This document shows, one piece after another, positions 1 to 10,115 of a stretch of DNA of 64,000 nt. This stretch comes from Ruegeria haliotis (GTDB lineage Bacteria > Pseudomonadota > Alphaproteobacteria > Rhodobacterales > Rhodobacteraceae). The DNA lies in the NCBI RefSeq assembly GCF_013377785.1, contig NZ_JABXWT010000001.1, positions 547,523-611,522 of the forward strand. The letters run 5' to 3'. The notes beneath the pieces are model-generated. The model saw nothing but the letters and a program-made list of their open reading frames with translations, made no database searches and was not told the origin of the DNA. Each line of letters begins with the position of its first letter. The first letter of the stretch is position 1. The position numbers and the translations under genes were made by a program.

Positions 1-284
1 TAGCCGTAGGCGGGGGGGCGAGATCCCGATACTGGCTAGAGGCTCTCGCGACCGTGCTAAAGGTTCCGCTTGCTTTGCCTGAAGGCAGTGAATTCGGGGC
101 CGCGATTGGGGCTGCCCGTCTGGCTGCGTGTGCAGTGAGCGGAGCAAGTCCAAACGACGTCATGACGCCCCCCGAAATTGCCGAGATTATTGAGCCGCGC
201 GCAGACCTGCTGGATGTCTACGAAAAGGAATACCAACGTTACAGACAATACTATGCGGCTTTGTCACCATTGGCTGCACGATGA
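1..284 (+). CDS. xylB: xylulokinase, C-terminal fragment (cut by window edge)
   Basis: The reading frame is open from base 3 and ends with TGA at 282-284. It encodes the last ~93 residues of a FGGY-family sugar kinase: a GGGARS stretch followed by EGSEFGAAIGAARLAA, which is the C-terminal nucleotide-binding signature of xylulokinases, then a helix rich in Tyr, Glu and Arg. The enzyme phosphorylates D-xylulose with ATP to xylulose 5-phosphate, the step after xylose isomerase. The gene overlaps galM by 4 bp (ATGA), so the two are translationally coupled. The xylose setting (xylA, xylFHG, ROK regulator) supports xylulose over other FGGY substrates. The N-terminal part lies outside the window. 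Confidence 0.88.
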   Translation, partial: AVGGGARSRYWLEALATVLKVPLALPEGSEFGAAIGAARLAACAVSGASPNDVMTPPEIAEIIEPRADLLDVYEKEYQRYRQYYAALSPLAAR

Positions 285-1234
285 ACTCGCGTCAGGACAA
301 AGACGCCCATATTGAGAGAGCCGTTCTTAACGATGGTGGCATGAAGGTTTCCCTGTTGAATTATGGGGCGATCACCCAAGGGTGGTGGATCAATGATACC
401 CCGTTGATTTTGGGCTATGATAAGCCGCAGGACTATTTGACGGATCCATTTTATTTGGGTGCGATTGTCGGACGAGTTGCCAATCGCATGGGTGGCGCGC
501 AATTCAAACTGGGCGACGTTCAGTATGCGTTAAGCGCGAATGAAGGATCAAACACACTCCATGGCGGAGTGGCAGGTTTGTCCCGCCAACATTGGAGCCT
601 TGAACAAATTTCTTCGGTTGAAGCCGTCTTAAATTACACTTCACCTGACGGTGAGAACGGATTTCCGGGAGAAGTCAGGTTTGAGGTTCGCGTATACCTA
701 AGTTTCCCGCGTCTTACGTATTCAATTTCTGCGCAGGTGGATCGGCCGACGCCTATCAGTGTTGCACAGCACAATTACTATTCGTTGGGAAGCGACCGAA
801 ATGTTTCCGACAACTGTCTGAAACTGGCTTCAAATGGGTTTCTCGATATCGATAATCAGGGAATCCCCTCTGGGCTGGTTCGAGGGGTGCGAGAAAACGG
901 GCTGGACTTTATTTCATCAAAACCGATCGGTGACACCGCAATGGACATAGATCACTATTTTGTTTTTGCTCCAAATAGGGACCATCAGCGCCCGGTGGCG
1001 GAGGTCGGAGCGCCTTCGGGTTTCAAACTAAGTGTTTACTCCGACCAGCCGGGGGCGCAGGTTTATACCGCCGCTCACTTGTCCGATCCTTTCCAAAGTG
1101 GCGCAGGGTTGTGTATCGAGCCGTCAGGATATCCCAATGCCCCCAACATTTCCTCTTTTCCGGCGATCATTTGCTCGCCGGACAATCCGTATCATCAAAC
1201 CCTTATCTTGGAAATTTCTGGGGGTCATGCGTGA
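281..1234 (+). CDS. galM: aldose 1-epimerase (mutarotase)
   Basis: This 317-residue protein has the normal length of the family. It interconverts alpha and beta anomers of aldoses, here presumably D-xylose, so that the isomerase receives its preferred form. The catalytic pattern is visible: His94 in NTLHGGVAG, His164 in AQHNYYSLG and the general base Glu280 in CIEPSGYPNAPN. There is no signal peptide, so it is cytoplasmic. It starts inside the xylB stop (ATGA) and its own stop overlaps the GTG start of the next gene, which places all three in one operon. Confidence 0.93.
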   Translation: MNSRQDKDAHIERAVLNDGGMKVSLLNYGAITQGWWINDTPLILGYDKPQDYLTDPFYLGAIVGRVANRMGGAQFKLGDVQYALSANEGSNTLHGGVAGLSRQHWSLEQISSVEAVLNYTSPDGENGFPGEVRFEVRVYLSFPRLTYSISAQVDRPTPISVAQHNYYSLGSDRNVSDNCLKLASNGFLDIDNQGIPSGLVRGVRENGLDFISSKPIGDTAMDIDHYFVFAPNRDHQRPVAEVGAPSGFKLSVYSDQPGAQVYTAAHLSDPFQSGAGLCIEPSGYPNAPNISSFPAIICSPDNPYHQTLILEISGGHA

Positions 1235-2529
1235 AGCGTAATTTATCAGCGGCCGCTTTCGGTGTTTGGTTTGCATTCAACGCTGCTAGCGCACAAGAGC
1301 TTGGACCGCGACCAGAGTTTGTCGAACCAGACATTGAAAAAGCCCAGTTGGGGCAGCTGTTGTTCTATGATCCGATCCTGTCCGGAAACAGGAATACCAG
1401 CTGTGCCACATGTCATCATCCAAATCTGGGCACTTCGGATGGTCTGTCACTTGGGATCGGTGAAGGTGGGATTGGGCTGGGAACAGAGCGCAGGATCGAT
1501 TCGAACAACCGGCCGGAACAGCGCATTCCGCGTAATTCCCCAGGACTTTGGAACCTTGGGGCAAAAGAATTCACCACGTTCTTTCATGACGGCAGGCTTG
1601 AAACTGATCCTGATCAGCCAAATGGCATCAGAACGCCCTTGGGCACTCATATGAGATCAGGTTTCCAGTCAGCCTTGGCAGCACAGGCGATGTTTCCCGT
1701 GTTGTCGCCCGATGAAATGGCCGGCCACTATTCTGAAAATGACGTGAGCAAGGCAGTCCGTCTTGGACTTCTAACTCAGGACGGGGGCGCTTGGGACCTG
1801 ATTGCCGCCCGTGTCGCGGCAATTCCGGAATATGAACAACGCTTCGAAGATGTCATGCCTGATCCGGAGATTACCTTCACGGCGATCGCAAATGTAATTG
1901 CCGACTTCATTGCCTTCGAATGGCGGGCTGACAACAGTCCGTTCGACCGGGCGATGCAAGGCAACGAAGAGCTATCCGACGAGGCACAGCGCGGTATGCA
2001 GCTTTTCTACGGTAAGGCTGCATGCAGCAGCTGTCATTCGGGTTGGTTGCAAACGGACCATGCGTTTCATTCAATCGCAATGCCACAGATTGGACCCGGA
2101 AAAGCGGCGCGATTTGAAAACCATGTTCGGGATGACGGACGCCTACGTGTCACCGGCAATACAAGTGATGCCTTTGCGTTTAGGACACCTTCGTTGCGAA
2201 ACGTGACGCTGACGGCGCCATACGGTCACAACGGCGCCTTCGCGAAACTTGAGGATGTGATAAGACATCATCTCGATCCGGTGAGATCACTCAACGCATA
2301 TTCGATGGAATTGGCGGTATTACCTGATTTTCAGGGTGCAGAAGATCAGTTGCCTCTGCTTGATACAGGAAACATGCAGGCAATTGCCGAGGCCAACGCC
2401 TTAAACCCCACAAGCCTGACAGACCAAGACATAAGCGCGATACTGAGTTTTTTGAGCAGTCTTGAAGATCCCGCCGTTCGATTGGGTGTTCCAAAGGAAG
2501 TTCCAAGTGGGCTGGTGGTCGATCAGTGA
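1231..2529 (+). CDS. di-haem cytochrome c peroxidase / MauG-like protein
   Basis: I place the start at GTG 1231, overlapping the galM stop (GTGA). This gives 432 residues with a signal peptide (MKRN, hydrophobic stretch, cut near ASA-QE at ~21). Upstream in-frame starts would run through galM and lack a signal peptide. Two c-type haem sites are present: C58-x2-C61-H62 (TSCATCHH) and C265-x2-C268-H269 (AACSSCHSG), spaced as in bacterial di-haem peroxidases. Family members reduce H2O2 or carry out long-range oxidation of a protein or organic partner (MauG). Location is periplasmic by inference. The gene ends one base before the convergent CRTAC1/ASPIC gene. Why a haem peroxidase sits in a xylose operon is unclear. 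Confidence 0.87.
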   Translation: MKRNLSAAAFGVWFAFNAASAQELGPRPEFVEPDIEKAQLGQLLFYDPILSGNRNTSCATCHHPNLGTSDGLSLGIGEGGIGLGTERRIDSNNRPEQRIPRNSPGLWNLGAKEFTTFFHDGRLETDPDQPNGIRTPLGTHMRSGFQSALAAQAMFPVLSPDEMAGHYSENDVSKAVRLGLLTQDGGAWDLIAARVAAIPEYEQRFEDVMPDPEITFTAIANVIADFIAFEWRADNSPFDRAMQGNEELSDEAQRGMQLFYGKAACSSCHSGWLQTDHAFHSIAMPQIGPGKAARFENHVRDDGRLRVTGNTSDAFAFRTPSLRNVTLTAPYGHNGAFAKLEDVIRHHLDPVRSLNAYSMELAVLPDFQGAEDQLPLLDTGNMQAIAEANALNPTSLTDQDISAILSFLSSLEDPAVRLGVPKEVPSGLVVDQ

Positions 2530-4041
2530 CTAACGTTGAATGCGGACGATTTGGCCGGGGCTGACATCCTGCCATTCAGTTACGTCGCCGTTGGGCCAAA
2601 CCATCCGCAACTCAACAAGATCGGCATCCCCCAGGCCAAAGTGATGAAGCCCCGCAATGCCGCTGGCATGCCCGCCGCCAATTGTGATTTCGCGGGTTTG
2701 TACCCCGAGCTCGGTTCTGACCTCGATAAAACCACCAACAGCTAAACGATTGGCTTGTTTTTGGGCGACATCCACCAAAAGCCAGTTCCCAATCTGGGAC
2801 TGATTTTGATATACCTCCAAGTCTTCGCCACGGTTGACGACCACCAGATCCAGCAATCCGTCGTTGTTGAGATCCGACAAACCAGCACCACGAGATTTTG
2901 CCATCGAGGCGACGCCAGCCTTGGCTGAGGCCTCGACAAACTGGCCGTCCTCTTGCTGCAACAGCATGTTGTTGGGGTCACTCAGCGCTGCGTCGGGCAT
3001 CTGCTCTACATTTCCTTTGGCGACAAAGATATCGTCCAGCCCGTCGTTGTTTACGTCACCAAATTGGGCATGCCAGCCAGTCGATGGCCGACCATCATCC
3101 CCCAGATGGGGTCTATGGGCTGTCGTACCCTTGCCATAGGTCGCATCGCGCCAAGTAGGGCCCTTGGCCTCAGGATCAAAAACCTGAAACTTCTGGTCGC
3201 CCATGGACGTCAGGTAGATGTCCGCAAAACCGTCACCCGTCAGATCTCGCGAGGCGATCCCCATTCCCCAGATAGAGTAGGGCAACCAACCATCGTCCTG
3301 CGAATACAGACGTGGCTGGGGTTCCATCGCCCATAATTGCTCTTGTCCGTTTCGCACATAGTAATGCCGGTCGTTGCTGACGCGCAGATCTGCACGCCCG
3401 GTTCGCGCCCAGTCTGAAAATAGCACGGACAGAGAGCAGTGGCCGGGCTCAAGGTGCTCGGGCTCTCGATATGTCTTCCCTTCGGGTCGATAGAGAACCG
3501 TTGGTCCGCATGTCTCAAAAGGGCCCTCGGGATTGAACCTGTCCACATAGGTGCCGAACGCCAATGTGGGCAGGGATTGATCCGCCTCCCAGGTCGCTGA
3601 AAAGCCAGTTGTCCAATGATCTTCGGACTGAAATCCAAAGCTGTCGAAAGGGTTGAATGTGCAATCTGGCCCGCCTTTGAGAATGACGTCGGTTCCGACA
3701 CGTAAAACGGCCAGATCCAGAACACCGTCGCTATCAACATCCAGAGGGTAAGCCCCGGTCACGCCAGTTAGCGACAATTGGTCAGGAGTATCTGCGCGAA
3801 ACGAGATGTCGTCCTGCGATGTGTTTCTGTACAGTTTGGCGGGATTGGAACCACCCGCAACAAAAAACTCGGGCAGATCATCTCCGTCGCAATCAAACAC
3901 GGCCACTCCGCCGCCCACGAAATGTTCCCAACCTCCGTCATAAACATGTTTCGCAACGTCGATCTTTCCAAATCGTGGAACTTCGGTTTCCCCGCTGGCC
4001 GCCGTTGCGAAGACAATCAGGATAGTGAGTTCAAGACGCAT
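2530..4041 (-). CDS. CRTAC1 family protein (FG-GAP/VCBS repeats plus ASPIC/UnbV domain)
   Basis: The protein has 503 residues with an N-terminal signal peptide (MRLELTILIVFATAASG). Several FG-GAP/VCBS-type calcium-binding motifs follow: VAVFDCDGDDLPEF, LDVDSDGVLDLAV, RDLTGDGFADIYL, GDVNNDGLDDIFV and SDLNNDGLLDLVV, consistent with a beta-propeller. The C-terminal ~80 residues (GNWLLVDV...GGGHASG...VRMVWPNG-type strand) match the ASPIC/UnbV domain. Proteins of this architecture are exported; their function is not established. The gene overlaps the ROK regulator by 11 bp and is probably its operon partner. It lies tail to tail with the di-haem peroxidase gene, with no gap. I infer that the two exported proteins belong together. 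Confidence 0.85.
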   Translation of the reverse strand: MRLELTILIVFATAASGETEVPRFGKIDVAKHVYDGGWEHFVGGGVAVFDCDGDDLPEFFVAGGSNPAKLYRNTSQDDISFRADTPDQLSLTGVTGAYPLDVDSDGVLDLAVLRVGTDVILKGGPDCTFNPFDSFGFQSEDHWTTGFSATWEADQSLPTLAFGTYVDRFNPEGPFETCGPTVLYRPEGKTYREPEHLEPGHCSLSVLFSDWARTGRADLRVSNDRHYYVRNGQEQLWAMEPQPRLYSQDDGWLPYSIWGMGIASRDLTGDGFADIYLTSMGDQKFQVFDPEAKGPTWRDATYGKGTTAHRPHLGDDGRPSTGWHAQFGDVNNDGLDDIFVAKGNVEQMPDAALSDPNNMLLQQEDGQFVEASAKAGVASMAKSRGAGLSDLNNDGLLDLVVVNRGEDLEVYQNQSQIGNWLLVDVAQKQANRLAVGGFIEVRTELGVQTREITIGGGHASGIAGLHHFGLGDADLVELRMVWPNGDVTEWQDVSPGQIVRIQR

Positions 4042-5248
4042 GCGCCGCCAGTTCCTTTACTTTGAGGATTGAGACCTGCTCGATCCCATAAGCCGCCGCG
4101 CCTTTGGCCCACATCAGATCGCCCCAGTGATTGACTTTGATTTCCGGTAGCGGAGCATCGACATTCACAACGCCGCTTTGAAGGCGGTTCATCACCTCCT
4201 CGGAGCAAAGGTGCTCAAAGCTCATCTGAGCCCCGGACAGGATAATGCACTCGGGGTCAAACAGGTTGACCAGATTGGACAATCCCAGACCAAACATCTG
4301 GCCCGCGCGCTCAAGAACTGAAATCGCCCTTTGATCTCCTGATCTGGCGCTGTCCCGGATATCTGCAACTGTTTCTGTGCCTTTGCCTTGACCGGCAACG
4401 GTCACTTCACGGATGAGCGCATAGTCACCGACATACGCTTCAAGACATCCACGTTGTCCGCATTGGCACAAGGCACCATCAAGTTGAACTTTGATGTGTC
4501 CGAACTCTGCCCCACAGCCTCTTTCTCCTCGGTAGAGCTTGCCGTCCAACACGATACCAAGACCCAAGCCATGTTCGATCGTGACCACCAGGAAATTCCG
4601 CAAACCTTTGCCCAGCCCAAAGTGCTGTTCTGCCTTTGCAACGAGGTTCGTGTCATTTTCTATAAACGCGGGGAAGGGAAGCTCTGCCTCCAATAACCGA
4701 CTTAAGTCAACGTTCCGCTCTGTAAGCGATGACGACCAATGCACAAAGTTTTTGTCGGCTTCGACAAGGCCCGCAATTCCGATGGAAACGCCGGATAGAT
4801 GCCGGAGTGACCCATCCATCAACGCGCATGCCTCCTCCAGCGCAGTGCGAATGGCACTCACGAAAGCGCTTGGGGTCATTCGGGCGTGATCAAGGGGGTG
4901 ATTGTGCGATGCGACTTCATTGCCTTCAAAATCAACGATGATGACTGAGATCACGTGACGCGCGATCTTGAGCCCGGCAACAATAAAAGAACTGCCATCC
5001 AGTTGGAGCGAGACCCTGGGCCGCCCTCTCTTTGCAGTCTTGGATTGTGGTTCACCTTCGATCTCTTTGATCAGGCCAGCGGATATAAGGTCGGCGGTTG
5101 CGGCAGTAATCGTCGCGGGGCTGGTTTGTAACGCGCTGGCGATATCAATTCGGGAGATCGCCCCCTTTGCTCGAATGTGCTCCAGAACGCGCAGACGGGT
5201 CAGATTTCTTTGGTCCATCGAATTTGGAGAAGCGCTGCTTTTCAGCAT
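4031..5248 (-). CDS. xylR: ROK-family xylose-responsive repressor
   Basis: This 405-residue protein has an N-terminal winged helix-turn-helix (residues ~16-62, LTRLRVLEHIRAKGAISRID...) and a ROK domain. The ROK zinc site is visible: FGH251 and C261-x-C263-GQRG-C268. ROK regulators of this size bind the sugar in the degenerate kinase domain and release operator DNA. The gene is divergent from xylFHGA across a 151-bp AT-rich spacer, the usual position of a XylR that controls both sides. The 3' end overlaps the start of the CRTAC1 gene. The name xylR rests on context; the ligand was not tested. Confidence 0.85.
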   Translation of the reverse strand: MLKSSASPNSMDQRNLTRLRVLEHIRAKGAISRIDIASALQTSPATITAATADLISAGLIKEIEGEPQSKTAKRGRPRVSLQLDGSSFIVAGLKIARHVISVIIVDFEGNEVASHNHPLDHARMTPSAFVSAIRTALEEACALMDGSLRHLSGVSIGIAGLVEADKNFVHWSSSLTERNVDLSRLLEAELPFPAFIENDTNLVAKAEQHFGLGKGLRNFLVVTIEHGLGLGIVLDGKLYRGERGCGAEFGHIKVQLDGALCQCGQRGCLEAYVGDYALIREVTVAGQGKGTETVADIRDSARSGDQRAISVLERAGQMFGLGLSNLVNLFDPECIILSGAQMSFEHLCSEEVMNRLQSGVVNVDAPLPEIKVNHWGDLMWAKGAAAYGIEQVSILKVKELAAHAS

Positions 5249-5399
5249 GGTGTCCTCGCGAATCTAGTTGCCGCTTCAATCTATTTGGAATTTGGGGCTT
5301 CTAATAGACTAAATATTTTACCGGCTGAAATAAATATGATATTCAAAGTTGTGAGAGTCACGAATCAAGAAGCGATGACTCAGCAAATGGGAGAAAATC
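5249..5399. promoter_or_regulatory. xylR-xylF divergent promoter/operator region
   Basis: The spacer separates the ROK regulator from xylF and is distinctly AT-rich compared with flanking genes. It holds an interrupted inverted repeat TCTATT (5280-5285) ... AATAGA (5303-5308), a candidate operator, and TATGAT (5335-5340), which resembles a -10 element. A good Shine-Dalgarno (GGGAG) lies just before the xylF ATG at 5400. No confident -35 element was found, so the promoter call is tentative. Confidence 0.4.
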
Positions 5400-6419
5400 A
5401 TGAACCGAATTCTCAGCTTCTCAGCTGTAGTTGCACTGTTGGGTACTACTGCGTTCGCGGAACCAGTTGTTGGCGTTAGCTGGTCCAACTTTCAGGAAGA
5501 ACGTTGGAAAACAGACGAGGCTGCGATCAAATCCGCGCTTGAAGCCGGTGGCGCCGAATACCTTTCGGCGGATGCGCAATCGTCTTCCGCAAAACAGCTG
5601 TCAGATGTCGAAAGCCTGATCGCGCAGGGTGTCGATGCCCTGATTATTCTGGCGCAAGATGCTCAGGCCATTGGACCAGCGGTTCAGGCGGCAGCTGATG
5701 AAGGTATTCCTGTAATCGCGTACGACCGTCTCATCGAAGACGACCGTGCCTTTTACCTGACCTTTGACAATGTCGAAGTTGGACGGATGCAGGCACGCGC
5801 GGTTTTTGACGCTATGCCCAAAGGCAACTACGTGATGATCAAAGGCTCGCCCACCGATCCGAACGCGGATTTCCTGAGGGGTGGTCAGCAAGAGATCATT
5901 CAAGCCTCGGTCGAGAGCGGAGACATCGTTATCGTCGGTGAGGCGTATACCGATGGCTGGCTTCCAGCCAACGCGCAGCGAAACATGGAGCAACTCCTGA
6001 CCGCGAATGAGAACAACGTTGACGCGGTCGTCGCATCAAATGACGGAACCGCCGGCGGCGTCGTTGCGGCACTTACAGCACAGGGCATGGAAGGTATTCC
6101 AGTCTCGGGGCAGGATGGCGATCATGCTGCTTTAAACCGGGTTGCGCTGGGCACTCAGACCGTTTCGGTTTGGAAGGATGCCCGCGAGCTTGGTAAAGCA
6201 GCCGGTGAAATCGCAGTCGCACTGAGCAGCGGAACAAGCTCGGCCGACGTCGAAGGCGCGGTAAGCTGGACATCACCGGGTGGCACAGAGATGAGCTCGG
6301 TCTTCCTGGCGCCGATTCCGATCACCAAGGACAACCTGTCGGTTGTTGTCGATGCCGGTTGGATCCCGTTGGAGGATCTGTGTCAGGGCGTTGAAAACGG
6401 CCCTGCACCTTGTAACTAA
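5400..6419 (+). CDS. xylF: D-xylose ABC transporter, periplasmic binding protein
   Basis: The protein has 339 residues with a signal peptide (MNRILSFSAVVALLGTTAFA, cut at ~20). The mature part is a periplasmic binding protein type 1 sugar-binding fold. Characteristic XylF segments are seen: VSWSNFQEERWKTDE near the N-terminus, a VIAYDRLI strand, NDGTAGGVVAAL and SGQDGD. It captures xylose in the periplasm and delivers it to XylH. GGGAG before the ATG fixes the start. It is first in the operon xylF-xylH-xylG-xylA, and an intercistronic hairpin separates it from xylH. Confidence 0.93.
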   Translation: MNRILSFSAVVALLGTTAFAEPVVGVSWSNFQEERWKTDEAAIKSALEAGGAEYLSADAQSSSAKQLSDVESLIAQGVDALIILAQDAQAIGPAVQAAADEGIPVIAYDRLIEDDRAFYLTFDNVEVGRMQARAVFDAMPKGNYVMIKGSPTDPNADFLRGGQQEIIQASVESGDIVIVGEAYTDGWLPANAQRNMEQLLTANENNVDAVVASNDGTAGGVVAALTAQGMEGIPVSGQDGDHAALNRVALGTQTVSVWKDARELGKAAGEIAVALSSGTSSADVEGAVSWTSPGGTEMSSVFLAPIPITKDNLSVVVDAGWIPLEDLCQGVENGPAPCN

Positions 6420-6426
6420 ACCCACA

Positions 6427-6456
6427 GTCCCTGGCCTACACTGTTGGGCCGGGGAC
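6427..6456 (+). terminator. intercistronic hairpin between xylF and xylH
   Basis: GTCCCTGGCC (6427-6436) can pair with GGCCGGGGAC (6447-6456), ten base pairs with one G-T wobble and a 10-nt loop. No T-tract follows. Such hairpins after binding-protein genes commonly stabilise the upstream mRNA or attenuate read-through, giving excess binding protein over permease. That role is inferred here. Confidence 0.6.
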
Positions 6457-6481
6457 CATTGCTGAATATGAAAGATCGGAT

Positions 6482-7780
6482 ATGACCGAAACTTCGTCTC
6501 AGCCGGTACCTCAGAAAGCTAAGCCCAGCCTGTTCCAGCAGTTGGAACTGGACATGCGGCTTTTGGGAATGATCGGCGCATTTATCATCCTTTGTATCGG
6601 GTTCAACATCTTCACCGATGGGCGGTTCTTGACGCCTCGAAACCTGTTCAACCTGTCGATACAGACGGTGTCCGTCGCCATCATGGCCTGTGGAATGGTC
6701 TTCATTATTGTCACACGCCACATCGATCTTTCCGTTGGCGCATTGTTGGCAACAGCATCAGCAGTGATGGCGGTAACGCAAACCGAGTTGCTGCCGCATA
6801 TTCTGGGGATGGGTCTGGGCAACCCGGCGACGTGGGCGATCACGATTGTGGTCGGTCTTCTGGTCGGAACGCTGATCGGGGCGTTTCATGGTTGGATGGT
6901 TGGATATCTGACAATTCCCGCCTTCATTGTGACGCTTGGTGGATTTTTAGTCTGGCGAAACGTAGCGTGGTATTTGACCAGGGGACAAACGATTGGACCT
7001 TTGGACAGCACATTCCTGATGTTCGGTGGGACAAACGGTACGTTAGGAACAACGACAAGCTGGATGTTTGGTCTGTTCGCCACGGCAATCGCGATCTGGG
7101 CGCTCTGGGGCGGCAGACGAGCGAAGGCCGCCCATGGTTTCCCAGTCAAACCTGTATGGGCTGAGACCACTTTGGCTGGCATTATTGCGGTCGCGATACT
7201 CGGATATGTGTACGTCGTAAACAGCTACGCTATTCCGACCCGCAGGCTGCAACGGATGTTTGAAGCCCGTGGCGAAACGATGCCGGAAGGCCTGGTTGTT
7301 GGGTACGGCATTCCGATTTCGGTTCTTATTCTGATTATCGTTGCCGTCAGCCTGACTATTGTGGCGCGCAAAACCCGGTTTGGCCGGTATATCTTTGCCA
7401 CTGGTGGAAATCCGGATGCGGCTGAGCTGTCCGGAATCAATACGCGACTGCTGACGGTAAAAATTTTCGCACTGATGGGTTTTCTCTGTGCCGTTTCGGC
7501 TGTGGTCGCTTCGGCGCGATTGGCCAACCACTCCAACGATATCGGTACACTGGATGAACTACGGGTGATCGCAGCTGCTGTCATCGGAGGAACTGCACTG
7601 TCGGGCGGGATAGGGACCATCTATGGCGCGATACTCGGTGCGTTGATCATGCAGGCGCTTCAGTCCGGTATGGCGATGGTCGGCGTAGATGCACCGTTCC
7701 AGAACATCGTTGTCGGCGGCGTACTGGTCTTGGCCGTCTATATCGACATCGTCTATCGCAAGCGATTGGGGGCAAAGTAA
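6482..7780 (+). CDS. xylH: D-xylose ABC transporter permease
   Basis: This 432-residue, highly hydrophobic protein belongs to the ribose/xylose permease family (BPD_transp_2). It has roughly ten or more membrane segments and the family signature [29 protein letters not shown] near residues 370-400. An [15 protein letters not shown] loop precedes it, the EAA-like contact with the ATPase. The length exceeds RbsC (~320) and fits XylH. Its last base overlaps the ATG of the ATPase gene at 7780. It forms the transmembrane channel for xylose. Confidence 0.92.
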   Translation: MTETSSQPVPQKAKPSLFQQLELDMRLLGMIGAFIILCIGFNIFTDGRFLTPRNLFNLSIQTVSVAIMACGMVFIIVTRHIDLSVGALLATASAVMAVTQTELLPHILGMGLGNPATWAITIVVGLLVGTLIGAFHGWMVGYLTIPAFIVTLGGFLVWRNVAWYLTRGQTIGPLDSTFLMFGGTNGTLGTTTSWMFGLFATAIAIWALWGGRRAKAAHGFPVKPVWAETTLAGIIAVAILGYVYVVNSYAIPTRRLQRMFEARGETMPEGLVVGYGIPISVLILIIVAVSLTIVARKTRFGRYIFATGGNPDAAELSGINTRLLTVKIFALMGFLCAVSAVVASARLANHSNDIGTLDELRVIAAAVIGGTALSGGIGTIYGAILGALIMQALQSGMAMVGVDAPFQNIVVGGVLVLAVYIDIVYRKRLGAK

Positions 7781-8583
7781 TGCAAGCTCAGGAAACGCAG
7801 AAAACGCCTCTGAGTTCGGGTCGCGGTTCGGGAGCGGCGCCATTGGTTGAAATGCGTGACATTTCGATTTCCTTCGGCGGGGTCAAGGCGGTGGACCATG
7901 TGTCGGTTGATCTCTACCCGGGCGAGGTTGTCGGCCTGCTGGGGCACAACGGGGCAGGGAAGTCTACTTTGATCAAGGTTCTGTCTGGTGCCTATCAGAT
8001 GGACCATGGAGAGATCCTGATCGATGGGAAATCGGTTGAGATCAACAATCCACGGGATGCGCGCGCAAACAACATCGAGACAATCTATCAAACGCTCGCT
8101 TTGGCCGACAATCTGGATGCGACTTCAAACCTTTTCCTTGGCCGGGAAATGATAACGTCTTTTGGGCTGGTCAACGATGCAGCCATGGAGGCCGAGTGCC
8201 GAAAGATCATGGCACAGCTGAACCCGAACTTTCAGAAATTCAACGACCCTGTTTCTGCACTGTCTGGTGGTCAGCGGCAGTCTGTGGCCATCGCGCGCGC
8301 GGTCTATTTCAACGCCCGCATTTTGATCATGGATGAGCCCACCGCGGCGCTGGGTCCGCATGAGACACAAATGGTCGCAGAGCTAATCCATCAACTAAAG
8401 GCGCAGGGCATCGGGATTTTCCTGATCGATCATGATGTCCACGCTGTCATGGACTTGTGCGATCGCGCGTCCGTCATGAAGAACGGGCAATTGGTCGGAA
8501 CGGTGGATATCCCCGATGTGACCGACGACGATCTTTTGTCGATGATTATTCTGGGTAAGAAACCCGGGCAAAAAACGGAATAA
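7780..8583 (+). CDS. xylG: sugar ABC transporter ATPase (single-domain XylG type)
   Basis: The 267-residue protein has one ABC domain: Walker [16 protein letters not shown] (~48-62), signature [13 protein letters not shown], and Walker [12 protein letters not shown] followed by an H-loop (LIDHD). E. coli XylG has two fused ABC domains and about 510 residues. This one-domain form must work as a homodimer, as in several rhodobacterial carbohydrate importers. It overlaps xylH by one base and is 10 bp from xylA. The gene name reflects role by context. Confidence 0.88.
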   Translation: MQAQETQKTPLSSGRGSGAAPLVEMRDISISFGGVKAVDHVSVDLYPGEVVGLLGHNGAGKSTLIKVLSGAYQMDHGEILIDGKSVEINNPRDARANNIETIYQTLALADNLDATSNLFLGREMITSFGLVNDAAMEAECRKIMAQLNPNFQKFNDPVSALSGGQRQSVAIARAVYFNARILIMDEPTAALGPHETQMVAELIHQLKAQGIGIFLIDHDVHAVMDLCDRASVMKNGQLVGTVDIPDVTDDDLLSMIILGKKPGQKTE

Positions 8584-8593
8584 GGTACTCGCC

Positions 8594-9901
8594 ATGACAA
8601 GCGGATTCTTTGAAGGGATCGAAAAGGTCCGGTACGAAGGCACGGATAGCAGAAACCCTCTCGCCTTCCGCCACTACGACCCTGACGAAATCGTTATGGG
8701 TAAACGCATGGAAGATCACCTGAGGTTTGCAGTGGCGTGGTGGCATTCCTTTGCATGGGAAGGTGGAGACCCCTTTGGCGGGTCAACTTTTGTTCGCCCG
8801 TGGCACCCGCAGGACGACATGGGACGTGCGCGGATGAAAGCGGATGTCGCCTTTGAGATGTTCGAGATTCTGGGCCAACCTTACTTTTGCTGGCACGATG
8901 TAGACATTAGACCCGAACAGGGGAACTTTGCTGACAATCTTAAAACGCTGGATGAAATTACCGATTATATCGGTGAAAAGATGCAGTCAGCTGGAACCAA
9001 ATTGCTTTGGGGTACTGCCAATATGTTCAGCCATAGACGCTGGATGGCAGGGGCCAGCACCAATCCCGATCCGGATGTTTTTGCTTTTGCGGCCGCCACA
9101 GTGAAATCATGCATCGATGCCACCCATAAATTGGGCGGTGAAAACTATGTACTTTGGGGCGGGCGAGAAGGGTACGAAACTCTGCTCAACACCGACATGA
9201 AAACAGAGCTCGATCATATGGGTCGGTTTCTGAACATGGTTGTGGAGTACAAGCACAAAATCGGGTTCAAAGGTACCATACTGGTCGAACCCAAGCCGCA
9301 GGAACCGTCGAAACACCAATATGACTATGATGCCGCAACCTGCATCGGGTTCCTCAGGAAGTACGGACTTGAAGACGAGGTGAAGCTGAACCTCGAACAG
9401 GGTCACGCAATCCTTGCCGGTCACAGTTTCGAACATGAAATTTCCGTAGCCGCAGCAGAAGACATGTTGGGCTCTATCGATATGAACCGGAACGACTACC
9501 AGTCCGGGTGGGACACAGATCAGTTCCCGAACAACACACCAGAGGTCGCTCTGGCCTATTACTATATTCTGAAGGCTGGCGGGTTTTCGACTGGTGGAAC
9601 CAATTTTGACGCGAAGTTGCGCCGACAATCGATCAACGCAGAAGATCTTGTCGCAGCACATGTCGGTGGTATGGACATATGTGCCAGAGGGCTAAAGGCT
9701 GCTGCCGCAATGATTGAGGATGGTGGCCTTGAGGCCGATTTGGCCCACAGGTATTCCGGTTGGAACTCCCCGGAGGCGCAGTCCATGTTGGGCAGCAGTC
9801 TTGAGGAAATCTCTTCTCGTGTTCTCAGAGAGAATATCAACCCAGAGCCGCAATCTGGTCGACAGGAATTGTTAGAGAACCATGTGAACAGGTTTGTCTG
9901 A
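8594..9901 (+). CDS. xylA: xylose isomerase
   Basis: This cytoplasmic enzyme of 435 residues converts D-xylose to D-xylulose with two divalent metals. Active-site residues fall at the same numbers as in the E. coli enzyme: His101 and Asp104 in CWHDVD, and Glu232, Lys234 and His241 in the [16 protein letters not shown] motif. The [14 protein letters not shown] segment is also typical. The length equals the class II family norm. It is the last gene of the xylFHGA operon and supplies xylulose for XylB. Confidence 0.96.
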   Translation: MTSGFFEGIEKVRYEGTDSRNPLAFRHYDPDEIVMGKRMEDHLRFAVAWWHSFAWEGGDPFGGSTFVRPWHPQDDMGRARMKADVAFEMFEILGQPYFCWHDVDIRPEQGNFADNLKTLDEITDYIGEKMQSAGTKLLWGTANMFSHRRWMAGASTNPDPDVFAFAAATVKSCIDATHKLGGENYVLWGGREGYETLLNTDMKTELDHMGRFLNMVVEYKHKIGFKGTILVEPKPQEPSKHQYDYDAATCIGFLRKYGLEDEVKLNLEQGHAILAGHSFEHEISVAAAEDMLGSIDMNRNDYQSGWDTDQFPNNTPEVALAYYYILKAGGFSTGGTNFDAKLRRQSINAEDLVAAHVGGMDICARGLKAAAAMIEDGGLEADLAHRYSGWNSPEAQSMLGSSLEEISSRVLRENINPEPQSGRQELLENHVNRFV

Positions 9902-9937
9902 TTTACACTGACGAAAGAAACTGGTCTGGGGCGAGCA

Positions 9938-9956
9938 GGGGGCGACCTCTGCCCCC
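9938..9956 (+). terminator. possible terminator hairpin after xylA
   Basis: GGGGGC (9938-9943) pairs with GCCCCC (9951-9956) around the loop GACCTCT. It lies 37 nt after the xylA stop. No T-tract follows, so it may be a weak or factor-assisted terminator. Confidence 0.4.
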
Positions 9957-10115
9957 CACACCAATCCCAATCAAACAGTGAACCCTGATTTGGAATCTTG
10001 CCGTAAGACACGCGACCAACGGTAGCTTATACCCGTGGCGCTTGCGTTTGTGGGTTCGGATCTCATTGTTGGCTACGATGTGATCCGAACCCTCTTGCAC
10101 TCAAATGCTCGAACC

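Noticed and set aside
1111..1230. Longer start for the di-haem peroxidase within galM
   Set aside because: The extension lies inside the galM reading frame and would bury the signal peptide. GTG 1231 gives a proper secretion signal.
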